From positions 15,522 through 25,035 of the forward strand of contig JAJZLZ010000012.1 of the NCBI GenBank assembly GCA_021850375.1: a DNA stretch of 9,514 nt, read 5' to 3'. This document shows, in pieces, positions 1 through 6,594 of this stretch. The position numbers were made by a program, and so were the translations under genes. The notes below the pieces were generated by a model. That model saw only the letters and a program-made list of their open reading frames with translations. It was not told the DNA's origin and made no database searches. The number at the start of each line of letters is the position of its first letter. Position 1 is the stretch's first letter. The DNA comes from Microcaldota archaeon (GTDB taxonomy: Archaea; Micrarchaeota; Micrarchaeia; Micrarchaeales; Micrarchaeaceae).

Positions 1-663
1 ATATATATCTCTCAGTTCTCCAGCGGAAGCGTGATATCTAGGATACTTGGCTATAGCGCAGTCACATCCGGGCCGACGCTTGCAGACAAATTCTTGTTTA
101 TCAAATATTTCGCGCAAAATATTTTAGGCCCGATATTTTTAACAATGCCCATAATAACCGCAACGGTTATAGCGGCGGATAGCTTCTCCGGAGAGAAGGA
201 GAGGCGTACTGCCGAATCGCTTCTAACTTCGCCCGCAAGCAACATGGAGCTGCTTATCGGAAAGATACTTGCCTCACTGATACCGGCTGTTCTTCTAACA
301 GTCGCGGTGTTTGTAATCTATGCTGCAATAACTAACTATATGACAATTAGCGAATTTAGCACAGCTATATTCCCAAATGGCATGTGGTATGCGATGCTCG
401 CAAACTCCCCGTTTTTGGCGCTAACCACAATAGGCATGGTAGTTTTGATATCGTCAAGGGTTAAGGACATAAAAGAGGCGCAGCAGATAAGCTCGGTGCT
501 TGTGCTTCCAATCTTAATAGTCCCATTTGTATCGGTATTTAACATAGCCAAGGTTGATACTGCATTTTTGCTTTATATGATGGCTTTTCTTATATGCTGC
601 AGCATCGCATTGCTATTTCTTGCAATTAGGCTCTTCAACAGGGAGGGCTTTATATCAAGCTAA
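1..663 (+). CDS. ABC-2 type transporter permease, C-terminal part (5' end outside window)
   Basis: The frame is open from base 1, so the gene is cut by the left edge; the GTG at 31 is not a convincing start. About 220 residues are visible, ending in TAA at 661. They contain about five hydrophobic segments: one beginning ILGPIFLTMP, then ILASLIPAVLLTVAVFV, a segment around ALTTIGMVVLISS, VLVLPILIVPFVSVF, and a last one ending LLFLAIRLFN. Between the first two lies the cytoplasmic signature SFSGEKERRTAESLLTSPAS followed by MELLIGK, typical of ABC-2 permeases (compare GEKERGTLE-LL-TP-S---I--GK). Such permeases form the membrane channel of export or drug/lipid ABC transporters and need a separate ATPase, which would be expected just upstream and is not in view. 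The substrate cannot be told. The family call is firm; transport direction is inferred from the family. Confidence 0.88.
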   Translation: MYISQFSSGSVISRILGYSAVTSGPTLADKFLFIKYFAQNILGPIFLTMPIITATVIAADSFSGEKERRTAESLLTSPASNMELLIGKILASLIPAVLLTVAVFVIYAAITNYMTISEFSTAIFPNGMWYAMLANSPFLALTTIGMVVLISSRVKDIKEAQQISSVLVLPILIVPFVSVFNIAKVDTAFLLYMMAFLICCSIALLFLAIRLFNREGFISS

Positions 664-695
664 CTTGTGCCGCGCCCAGAGGCCTAGAAAATTTT

Positions 696-709
696 GAAGC
701 AAATGCTTC
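696..709. repeat. Short perfect inverted repeat between permease and ankyrin gene
   Basis: GAAGCA-AA-TGCTTC is a perfect 6-bp dyad with a 2-nt centre. It lies 33 bp after the permease stop and about 30 bp before the TATA box of the next gene. No T-run follows, so it does not look like an archaeal intrinsic terminator. The position would suit an operator for the ankyrin-gene promoter, but a chance palindrome is also possible. Confidence 0.3.
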
Positions 710-740
710 TAAATATTGCATCTTGACATAAAAAGTTAAT

Positions 741-748
741 TATAAATA
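741..748 (+). promoter_or_regulatory. TATA box of the ankyrin gene
   Basis: TATAAATA lies in an A/T-rich stretch, its centre about 31 bp before the ATG at 776. With usual archaeal TATA-to-start spacing, transcription would begin near 769-771, so the mRNA would be leaderless or have a leader of only a few bases. The GTGAT at 771-775 abuts the ATG at 776 and is 3 nt from the ATG at 779. Confidence 0.55.
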
Positions 749-775
749 TTAGATATAATAAAATTTATCTGTGAT

Positions 776-1612
776 ATGATGAATAAAGCGAAAAATGCGC
801 AATCAGCTAGCGCAATTGGTATAAAAAATATTTCATCAACAGGCGCCCAAAAGTTAGGGGAGGGCCAAGGGACACATTTAATTGATTGTGTGCTAAAGGG
901 CAAGGCAGATGAGCTAAAAGAGCATTTAATTAATGGAGCGGACCCCGACTATTCATCCAAATCAAATACCCTTGCAATGCTTTCGGCGCTTAATGGGCAA
1001 ATGGAAGCTTTAACGCTACTAAATCAGCACGGTGCTAGCTTAAATGCGACAAATAAGCATTTTATGAGCGGGCTTGCATATGCTATATGCATAGGAAATG
1101 TAGCGGAAGCTGAATATTTGAGGCGCAGTGGAGCGGATGTTAAAATTAAAAATAATTTAGGACTAACGGCACATGACAATTTTAAGGCCCATTATATGAA
1201 TAGGATGGAAAAAAATAAAGCTAAAGAGCTCTTGCGCCTATCTGATCCAAGTGTTGAGCTATTTGACATCGAACGCTTAAGAAGACGGCATATAAAAGAG
1301 GATGTTGAAAGGCACTCGGGGTTGCCGTTGATCGAAATCTCTTATGTTAACGGAAATTTCACTTATTTCCAGAGAATTCCTATAGAAGATAGTATTTGTA
1401 ATATGGCACTCTCCTGCCTCAATGACCAAATAGATTGTGCTTCGGAGGATTTAAAAAGAGGCATAAAAAGCAGCATAAATTACACATGGGACGGAAAACA
1501 GTACATAAAGCTTAGCATTGGCAACATTGTGGAAAATGACATAGCTGCGATACAAGTAGAGATTATGCAGATAGCACAGATGGTATCGATTAATGCGCGC
1601 AGCGGCATATGA
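776..1612 (+). CDS. Ankyrin-repeat protein with unrecognised C-terminal domain
   Basis: Predicted 278 residues; a second ATG at 779 would give 277 and has better spacing from the GTGAT motif. After a 30-residue polar tail come about three ankyrin-type units, near residues 33-62 (HLIDCVLKGKADELKEHL then NGADPD), 63-95 (ending HGASLN) and 96-133 (ending SGADVK then LGLTAHD). Ankyrin repeats are protein-binding scaffolds, so a partner is expected. Residues about 185-271 form a second, unrecognised domain with several strands and a final amphipathic helix. There is no signal peptide or membrane segment, so it is probably cytoplasmic. The reading frame overlaps the region just before the next gene, whose ribosome-binding site contains this gene's stop codon, which suggests co-translation. 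The A/T content looks higher than that of the neighbouring housekeeping genes, consistent with an accessory gene. Function unknown; the ankyrin call is fairly sure. Confidence 0.8.
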   Translation: MMNKAKNAQSASAIGIKNISSTGAQKLGEGQGTHLIDCVLKGKADELKEHLINGADPDYSSKSNTLAMLSALNGQMEALTLLNQHGASLNATNKHFMSGLAYAICIGNVAEAEYLRRSGADVKIKNNLGLTAHDNFKAHYMNRMEKNKAKELLRLSDPSVELFDIERLRRRHIKEDVERHSGLPLIEISYVNGNFTYFQRIPIEDSICNMALSCLNDQIDCASEDLKRGIKSSINYTWDGKQYIKLSIGNIVENDIAAIQVEIMQIAQMVSINARSGI

Positions 1613-1614
1613 GG
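1611..1614 (+). promoter_or_regulatory. Ribosome-binding site overlapping the ankyrin stop codon
   Basis: GAGG at 1611-1614 shares bases with the TGA stop at 1610-1612 and sits 8 nt before the ATG at 1623. It decides that start over the upstream in-frame codon at 1593, and suggests translational coupling of the two genes. Confidence 0.5.
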
Positions 1615-1622
1615 CAATTTAT

Positions 1623-2027
1623 ATGAAACTAGAATATAGAAGAAATCGACCAAAATATAATACTGTTAGCTCTCCTGAAGTTGAGCACTTTGGCATATGC
1701 AGGACGAGCAAAACAATAACATATCAGGGCTATGCGAGCGCGATATATAGAGTATTTTTTATAAACAATGACGATGAATACATGCATCTGCTTAAGACTA
1801 AGCGCTTGATCATAGAGCAGTATTTTAATCACAAGGAGGAAAAATTTCTGAATTTTGAAAGAGAGGGAACATGCGACCTCGCATTTTGCGCATTAAGGTT
1901 GCAGGTGTGCGGCGTTTCGGAAAAGGATATAGATAAGTTTGTGCGTAAGCTAAACGCATTGGGCCAGGCATTAAGCAACGAAGTGGAAGACCGCTTTAGA
2001 TACGCATATCTAAGAGATGACAAATAG
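1623..2027 (+). CDS. Unrecognised 134-residue protein, partner gene of the ankyrin protein
   Basis: I do not recognise this protein. The start at 1623 (MKLEYRRNRP) is chosen because GAGG lies 8 nt upstream; an earlier in-frame start at 1593 would overlap the ankyrin gene by 20 bp. The N-terminus is basic. Residues about 30-48 look like two beta-strands (TITYQGY and IYRVFFI), 53-77 look helical, and 99-121 form a final amphipathic helix. Four cysteines occur (26, 84, 89, 96), but not in a recognised metal motif. The last part (92-118) aligns without gaps to residues 245-271 of the ankyrin protein with six identities and about eight conservative changes, so the two may share a domain. No signal peptide or membrane span is visible. 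The ankyrin protein and this one probably act together, but the role is unknown. Confidence 0.6.
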   Translation: MKLEYRRNRPKYNTVSSPEVEHFGICRTSKTITYQGYASAIYRVFFINNDDEYMHLLKTKRLIIEQYFNHKEEKFLNFEREGTCDLAFCALRLQVCGVSEKDIDKFVRKLNALGQALSNEVEDRFRYAYLRDDK

Positions 2028-2048
2028 GCACAGTGGGCTAATTGTGCC
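2027..2048. terminator. Hairpin at convergent gene ends (ankyrin pair / SAM synthetase)
   Basis: GGCACA (2027-2032) and TGTGCC (2043-2048) form a 6-bp stem around a 10-nt loop. The first base is the last base of the TAG stop at 2025-2027, and the repeat fills most of the 35-bp gap to the end of the facing gene. On the minus strand the stem is followed by TATTTG, weakly T-rich, so it may help end the SAM synthetase transcript. A hairpin is not required for archaeal termination, hence modest confidence. Confidence 0.4.
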
Positions 2049-2062
2049 AAATAGCAATAGGC

Positions 2063-3259
2063 TTAAAACATCTCATATCTGCCCTGCGATAGCTCCTTTG
2101 TTATGAATGCAACATTTCCTACAGTTTCCTCTGCAATATCTTTTATCTTATTTGATATCGCATCTATGCTCTTGCCCTCTTCCATATACGCCTCTATCTG
2201 CATGCTCTTTGGCTGGTCTATGCGCCTTCCTATCTGCGACACCATTGACACGTTGCACTCTATAACCTGCGGATATAGCTTCACTATATCGCTTGCTATC
2301 TCCCTTGAGAGTATGTTGTATATCTTGCCAACATGGCTAACCGGGTTCTTGCCGGCGGCGGCTTCAAGCGACATGCTCCTAAATGGGGTTATTAGGCCAT
2401 TAACCCTATTGCCCCTGCCAACCGAGCCATCGTCCCCGGCCTCACAGCTAAGCCCCGATTTTGTTATATATGCATCATTTAACTCGTGTACGTCCGCATT
2501 ATTTATGGAAATCTCTACTTCCATGTCTGTCATTTTTTTCGACAGATTCTCAACCTCCTTTTTGACCCTATCTTTCTGACTAATATAATCGTCCATCGAT
2601 TTGACATGCTGCGCCACAAACGCTATTGCGATTGTAATTATTATTCTCTTGCCCTCGCGAATTGACATCACCTTTATGTCCTCTCCAACTGATGGCATCT
2701 TTGACTTAAATTCGGCGCCGTTTAGAAAACGCTCGATCTCAAGGGTTATTTGCTCTGTTGTTGAATACGGCGCAAAACCTACGCCAAAAGAGGTGTCATT
2801 CGAAAGCGGAACGTCTGTTCCTCTGCTAAATACTGCTTCTAGGCCATCGGACCCCTTTTGTATCTTGGTGCTAAATATAACCTCGCGATTTACGTCCAAA
2901 TTGCGAGTTTTTGCCAAAAGATAGTCCATTGCAGCGCGCTTTGCAATTTTATCAACGTCTATTGATTTGCCCTGGAAAGATTGCGCCGCCCTGCCCGCAA
3001 CTATTACCTCGATCGGCCTTGTTATTTCGCCCCCGCCAAATCTGACATTTGATGCCCCACCGACAATAAGGCCTTTGTCAACGTTGTGGTGCAAGATAAA
3101 GCCAGCATTTTCTATATACTCATCGCACAGGCGCAGGCTGACATTTTCAACAATCCCATCTATCAAGCTGTCCGGATGCCCAATCCCCTTGCGCTCGACA
3201 AACTCAACTGGCTGGCTTGCAATGGGAAGACCGCTTCCACGGGTTATTTGAATTGACAT
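2063..3259 (-). CDS. mat: S-adenosylmethionine synthetase, archaeal type
   Basis: Makes S-adenosylmethionine from methionine and ATP, releasing phosphate and diphosphate; it acts in the cytoplasm and supplies methyl donor for RNA, protein and cofactor modification. The 398-residue product has the usual archaeal length (about 400) and lacks resemblance to the bacterial MetK family apart from function. Family blocks include VERKGIGHPDS (residues 21-31), LHHNVDK (56-62), FGGGEITRP (74-82), GDDGSVGRGNRVNGLITP and the following AAGKNPVSHVGK, and GRRIDQPKS near the C-terminus. The frame could be extended to a TTG at 3322, but the family begins just before this start and the ATG at 3259 follows the leader motif AGGGAT; the extra 21 residues are unlike the family. 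Its own TATA box lies at 3311-3319, so it need not be cotranscribed with the upstream aIF5B gene 86 bp away. Confidence 0.96.
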   Translation of the reverse strand: MSIQITRGSGLPIASQPVEFVERKGIGHPDSLIDGIVENVSLRLCDEYIENAGFILHHNVDKGLIVGGASNVRFGGGEITRPIEVIVAGRAAQSFQGKSIDVDKIAKRAAMDYLLAKTRNLDVNREVIFSTKIQKGSDGLEAVFSRGTDVPLSNDTSFGVGFAPYSTTEQITLEIERFLNGAEFKSKMPSVGEDIKVMSIREGKRIIITIAIAFVAQHVKSMDDYISQKDRVKKEVENLSKKMTDMEVEISINNADVHELNDAYITKSGLSCEAGDDGSVGRGNRVNGLITPFRSMSLEAAAGKNPVSHVGKIYNILSREIASDIVKLYPQVIECNVSMVSQIGRRIDQPKSMQIEAYMEEGKSIDAISNKIKDIAEETVGNVAFITKELSQGRYEMF

Positions 3260-3310
3260 AATTATCCCTAATTTTAGTTGATTAAATATTGATAAAAGAG
3301 TTCTTTTAGA

Positions 3311-3319
3311 TAATTTATA
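3311..3319 (-). promoter_or_regulatory. TATA box of SAM synthetase gene
   Basis: On the minus strand this reads TATAAATTA, about 56 bp before the ATG at 3259, which predicts a start near 3290 and a leader of about 30 nt. A second A/T-rich element (15-mer at 3326-3340, minus strand containing GCATAAATTTTA) lies just upstream and could be an alternative TATA box. Confidence 0.45.
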
Positions 3320-3345
3320 CAAAGATAAAATTTATGCAAACAGAA

Positions 3346-5097
3346 CTAGAGGCTTGATGCTGATTTTATTATGTTAGTTATAACGCCAAGCAGCTTGCGC
3401 TCATCTTCGTTTATAAGGTATGTGCATTCGCCGTTTAGCAATCTGGCATCATCCTTTGTCACATAGCTGTATAAAACGTCGTTTTCATTTATCTGGCGCC
3501 CGAATGTTGCATCATTTACGGCTATTGCGACCCGATCACCTCGTTTGGCGGATTCTATCGGCGTTTTCTCATTTTGTATCCCTTTTATTCTTCCGACCAC
3601 CTCTCCCTTGGAGTTCATGAGCCTATAACCCGGCTTTATTCTCCCCTGCGTTACCTCAACTCCGAATATCGCGGGGTGCGATGCCCTAAAGCATGAGCCG
3701 ATTAGGACATTTAGAGATCCAGGGTATGTGATGCGGTCCTCAAGTGCTTGGGTTGATATCTTCTGTTTCTGATCAACAAATGCCTTGTACTCATCTAGTA
3801 GCTTGTAGATTATATCTCCGCTTATAATGCTCACCCTGCACATATCAGCCGCCTCCTGCGCCTCCTTGTCAAGCTTAACGTTAAATGCGACTATTGCAGT
3901 ACCCGCAGGATCTGATGCGCTCATCGTAAACGCATCGATTACATCTCTTTTTGTGACGTTGCCAATGTCCTTTTTGCTTATAAAAAGGCCCGCCCCCTTA
4001 AAGAGCTTTGATATGGCATCAATGCTTCCCACAGAATCGGCCTTTAGTATGGCCCCCTTTGAATCAGTGCTAAATACCTCCCCGATATTTGACTTTATTT
4101 CGCTCTCATAGTCTTCGGAGGAGGTGTCGATTATCGGAGAGCCGGCTATTGCATCCTCAAGCCCGTTGCCGCTGATTTTAATACCTGCGGCCGCGCTCAC
4201 CTCATTCACATAGCCATATCCGCTTGCGGAGTCACCTGGCGCATTGCCCTTCGGCTTTAGCATTGCGCGTATCTTAGCAGTTCCAACGCCTTTTGGGGTA
4301 GCAAAAGCTATTGTGTCATTGGAATGCAGCGTGCCGTCATATAATATGATGTCAATTGTAGTCCCTAGCCCTTTTATCTCGCGCTTCTCTAGTATCGTGC
4401 CCTTGGCCCTACCGCTGATCTCGATTTTTAGCCTCGCCTCCAAGAACCTCTGCGCAAGCCCGGTTACAACCATCAAAAGCTCTGCTATCCCTTCGCCCGT
4501 CTTTGCACTTATCGGGATTATGGCAACCTCCTTGTTGAAGTCTTTAACCCTGCTAAACAGCTCGCAGTTCATGCCATGCTCGCTAAGCTTGCCAACTATC
4601 TCGTATATCCTTGCGTCTATCTCGGATTTTATCGAATCGCTCTGCATGGCTAAAGACTCCATAAACGAATTAGTCTTATTAACTCTCCATCCGGTTATCA
4701 GATCTATCTTGTTTGCAACGACCACAAAGGGAGTCTTATAGCCCTTAAGTATCTCTATTGCTTCAAGCGTCTGCGGCTCAAAACCCTTTGTTACATCTAC
4801 CACCAGCATCGCAATATCTGCAATGCTTCCTCCGCGCACTCTGAGGCTTGTAAATGCCTCATGGCCTGGGGTGTCTATGAACAAAAGCCCGGGTATTGTT
4901 ATATTGAGATTTGATGCGCTCAGAATCTTTCCGCAGATCTTGCGTATCTGCTCTATCCCTACCTCGCTTGCGCCTATGTGCTGAGTTATGCCTCCGGCCT
5001 CCTTCGCCGCAACTGCGCTGTTTCTCACCTTGTCAAGCAGCGTAGTCTTTCCATGGTCCACATGCCCCATGACCGCTATTATAGGCTGGCGTATCAT
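3346..5097 (-). CDS. infB: Translation initiation factor aIF5B
   Basis: GTPase that promotes joining of ribosomal subunits and placement of initiator tRNA; homologue of eukaryotic eIF5B and bacterial IF2. From the ATG at 5097 the product is 583 residues, the usual archaeal length without the long eukaryotic N-terminal extension. All GTPase motifs are present: G1 GHVDHGKTT (11-19), the G2 threonine in GGITQHIGA (35-43), G3 DTPGHEAF (75-82), G4 NKID (129-132) and G5 SAKTGEG near residue 200. Domain II begins around SGRAKGTILEKREIKGLGTT, then the domain III region (around KADSVGSIDAISKLF) and the domain IV barrel (PGSLNVLIGSCFRASHPAIFGVEV). A GTG at 5106 would add three residues, but the ATG has better context. 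The P-loop site where some archaeal infB genes carry an intein is uninterrupted. It has its own TATA box. Confidence 0.96.
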   Translation of the reverse strand: MIRQPIIAVMGHVDHGKTTLLDKVRNSAVAAKEAGGITQHIGASEVGIEQIRKICGKILSASNLNITIPGLLFIDTPGHEAFTSLRVRGGSIADIAMLVVDVTKGFEPQTLEAIEILKGYKTPFVVVANKIDLITGWRVNKTNSFMESLAMQSDSIKSEIDARIYEIVGKLSEHGMNCELFSRVKDFNKEVAIIPISAKTGEGIAELLMVVTGLAQRFLEARLKIEISGRAKGTILEKREIKGLGTTIDIILYDGTLHSNDTIAFATPKGVGTAKIRAMLKPKGNAPGDSASGYGYVNEVSAAAGIKISGNGLEDAIAGSPIIDTSSEDYESEIKSNIGEVFSTDSKGAILKADSVGSIDAISKLFKGAGLFISKKDIGNVTKRDVIDAFTMSASDPAGTAIVAFNVKLDKEAQEAADMCRVSIISGDIIYKLLDEYKAFVDQKQKISTQALEDRITYPGSLNVLIGSCFRASHPAIFGVEVTQGRIKPGYRLMNSKGEVVGRIKGIQNEKTPIESAKRGDRVAIAVNDATFGRQINENDVLYSYVTKDDARLLNGECTYLINEDERKLLGVITNIIKSASSL

Positions 5098-5148
5098 TTT
5101 GACCACAAGAGATTGACTCGTATAACCTTTTACGCTAAGATTAATAGG

Positions 5149-5157
5149 CTTTTATAG
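5149..5157 (-). promoter_or_regulatory. TATA box of aIF5B gene
   Basis: The minus strand reads CTATAAAAG, close to the archaeal TATA consensus, centred about 56 bp before the ATG at 5097. This predicts initiation near 5128 and a leader of about 30 nt. The rest of the 133-bp gap (5107-5239) shows small palindromes (CAATATTG, GCTGCAG) but no further gene. Confidence 0.55.
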
Positions 5158-5239
5158 TGCTGCCTTTGCGCGCCTAATACTACAAGCTTAAGGCTGCAGC
5201 TCTATGCCGACAGTTGCAATATTGATTTTATTGTTAGAT

Positions 5240-6100
5240 TTACATATCCTTTAGAATCGTATAGACAATTTGCGTAGTGTTTAGCTCAGTGTTATTAATA
5301 ATCACTGGAGAGCCACCAAAACCTCCAATATACGGAGTTGTATCTACATTAATAAGTGTCAATTCATTCCCCTTAACAGCAACAAAATATGTGCTGCCAA
5401 TCGCAGTATAATTTACACCATATTTATATCCTGGCACGCCTTGAATATGCTGCACTTTAGATAACTCATCTACAAGTTTATTATAATCAGCGCTGCCATT
5501 TCCTACAAGTAGCGTTGTTTGGGTAAGGTATAAATTAGTATTTCCTGCATAACAGTAACCCTCGCTTTCCTGCCCCCGCTCTACTGCAACAATTACTACA
5601 TTTGATATATCAGATATATTGAGATCTTTGAAATTTGTGATTACATTTGCGCCTGAGCCGAATCCGCAGCCATTGATATTTGGCCCAAACTGCAATTGGT
5701 ATGTAGTGCTTATATTGAACAAAGCGCCGTCAATTACATTTGAAGTAGTTGCATTTCCATTAGTTACTGTATAAGTAGTGTAGTTTCTTATAGAGATTAC
5801 GTTGTAAGAAAATGCATTGTTTGTGCCAAAGCTAAAACTTACATTGTTGAATGTGATTCCTGTAAGATTCTCCACTTGCCCTTTTGTGAGATAAGAGCTG
5901 TTAAGGTTTGTTTTATTTTGAGGAATTGTCGTTGTAATTTTTGATGTAGTTATGACAGTAGATATCGAAGTACTCGTAGTAGTTTTTACATTATTGGCTA
6001 CTACTGTTTGCGTTGGTTTTTGCTGCAAAAGAAAAATAGCGCCTGCTATTATAATAATTACGATTGCAACGATTCCAATTGTGATACCCGTTTTTGGCAT
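5240..6100 (-). CDS. Membrane-anchored, sequon-rich surface protein of unknown function
   Basis: I do not recognise a family. The 286-residue product has a lysine-containing N-terminus and one hydrophobic segment (residues about 6-25, GITIGIVAIVIIIIAGAIFL) that is probably an uncleaved anchor, followed by a Thr/Ser-rich stalk (about 40-60) and an extracellular domain (about 66-286). I count twelve N-X-S/T sequons, for example NKT at 62, NLT at 78, NVS at 86, NIS at 129 and NTT at 274, so heavy N-glycosylation is likely. Only two cysteines occur (145 in NGCGFG and 183 in GYCYAG), well placed for one disulfide. The domain opens with YLTKGQVENLTG, resembling the start of some extracellular sensor domains, but that is a weak likeness. 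The gene is single, with its own TATA box, and is A/T-rich relative to aIF5B. Start ATG is preceded by GTTGAT, a fair archaeal ribosome-binding site. Confidence 0.82.
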   Translation of the reverse strand: MPKTGITIGIVAIVIIIIAGAIFLLQQKPTQTVVANNVKTTTSTSISTVITTSKITTTIPQNKTNLNSSYLTKGQVENLTGITFNNVSFSFGTNNAFSYNVISIRNYTTYTVTNGNATTSNVIDGALFNISTTYQLQFGPNINGCGFGSGANVITNFKDLNISDISNVVIVAVERGQESEGYCYAGNTNLYLTQTTLLVGNGSADYNKLVDELSKVQHIQGVPGYKYGVNYTAIGSTYFVAVKGNELTLINVDTTPYIGGFGGSPVIINNTELNTTQIVYTILKDM

Positions 6101-6130
6101 AATATCAACTGTAATATATCTATAGGTTAA

Positions 6131-6140
6131 GATTTATAAG
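6131..6140 (-). promoter_or_regulatory. TATA box of the surface-protein gene
   Basis: The minus strand reads CTTATAAATC, centred about 36 bp before the ATG at 6100, which predicts a leader of roughly 10 nt. It sits in the 195-bp divergent region shared with the DUF59 gene. Confidence 0.5.
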
Positions 6141-6226
6141 TATTGCTTAGCTTGAATATGCGTACTTATCGCTAAAACTTGCCCTTTCAATGCCCGAAAT
6201 CTGATTTATTTTATAAAACCCTCTCG

Positions 6227-6248
6227 CATAATTTCGCCATAATTTCGC
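6227..6248. repeat. Tandem 11-bp direct repeat upstream of the DUF59 gene
   Basis: CATAATTTCGC occurs twice without a gap (6227-6237 and 6238-6248), ending 4 bp before the likely TATA box. A spacing of 11 bp is about one helical turn, so a protein could bind both copies on one face. A role as operator is inferred from position only. Confidence 0.45.
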
Positions 6249-6252
6249 ATAG

Positions 6253-6263
6253 GGTAATAAATC
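6253..6263 (+). promoter_or_regulatory. Probable TATA box of the DUF59 gene
   Basis: GGTAATAAATC is centred about 38 bp before the ATG at 6296, predicting initiation near 6283 and a leader of about 12 nt. An alternative TATA element is the palindrome TTTTATAAAA at 6209-6218, which would give a longer leader crossing the tandem repeat. Confidence 0.4.
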
Positions 6264-6295
6264 TTTTCCAGCTAAAATATAATGAGTGAATAGCA

Positions 6296-6589
6296 ATGGT
6301 AGTATTAAGCCAGATAGTTGAGGCACTAAAGGGCTGCCTAGATCCGGAGCTGAACGCAAATATAGTGGACATTGGGCTTATATACGGGATTAGCATAATC
6401 GACAACAAGAGCATAAAGCTGACATTGACCATGACATCCCCTATGTGCCCTGTAACCAGCATAATAATGGCCGATGCCCAGCTCAGGGTGGAGGCAATAG
6501 AGGGCGTTGAAAAGGCTGAGCTTGACTTGGTGTGGGATCCGCTTTGGAGCCCTGAAATGATGAGCGATGAGCTTAAGTATTTCACGTAG
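6296..6589 (+). CDS. DUF59/MIP18-family Fe-S cluster assembly protein
   Basis: The 97-residue product is a complete MIP18-like (DUF59) domain, the fold of SufT, PaaD and the C-terminal part of eukaryotic CIAO2. Members help deliver or mature iron-sulfur clusters in the cytoplasm. Visible hallmarks are LDPEL (15-19), VDIGLIYGI (24-32), the TMTSPMCP block with the conserved cysteine at 51, and VWDPLWSPEMMS near the C-terminus. GAGTGA lies 5-10 nt before the ATG and serves as ribosome-binding site. The gene is alone on its strand and ends only 5 bp from the facing ndk stop codon, so transcripts from the two genes probably overlap at their ends. Targets may include Fe-S proteins such as the Rieske ferredoxin encoded 2 kb away, but that link is only a guess. 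The family call is firm; the exact partner is not known. Confidence 0.92.
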   Translation: MVVLSQIVEALKGCLDPELNANIVDIGLIYGISIIDNKSIKLTLTMTSPMCPVTSIIMADAQLRVEAIEGVEKAELDLVWDPLWSPEMMSDELKYFT

Positions 6590-6594
6590 CCGCA

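Noticed and set aside
3260..3322. N-terminal extension of SAM synthetase from a TTG codon
   Set aside because: The extra 21 residues are unlike the family, would cover the likely TATA box, and the ATG at 3259 fits the family start.
4244..4741. 165-codon open frame antisense to the aIF5B gene
   Set aside because: It lies wholly within a gene with unmistakable GTPase motifs, its translation is low in complexity (Ser/Ile/Leu-rich) with no family likeness, and no promoter or ribosome-binding site precedes it.
5040..5070. Possible intein at the aIF5B P-loop
   Set aside because: GHVDHGKTT is continuous and the protein has normal length, so no intein is present.
6147..6359. Minus-strand frames across the divergent promoter region
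   Set aside because: They run through the TATA boxes and tandem repeat and into the DUF59 gene in antisense, with no plausible product.
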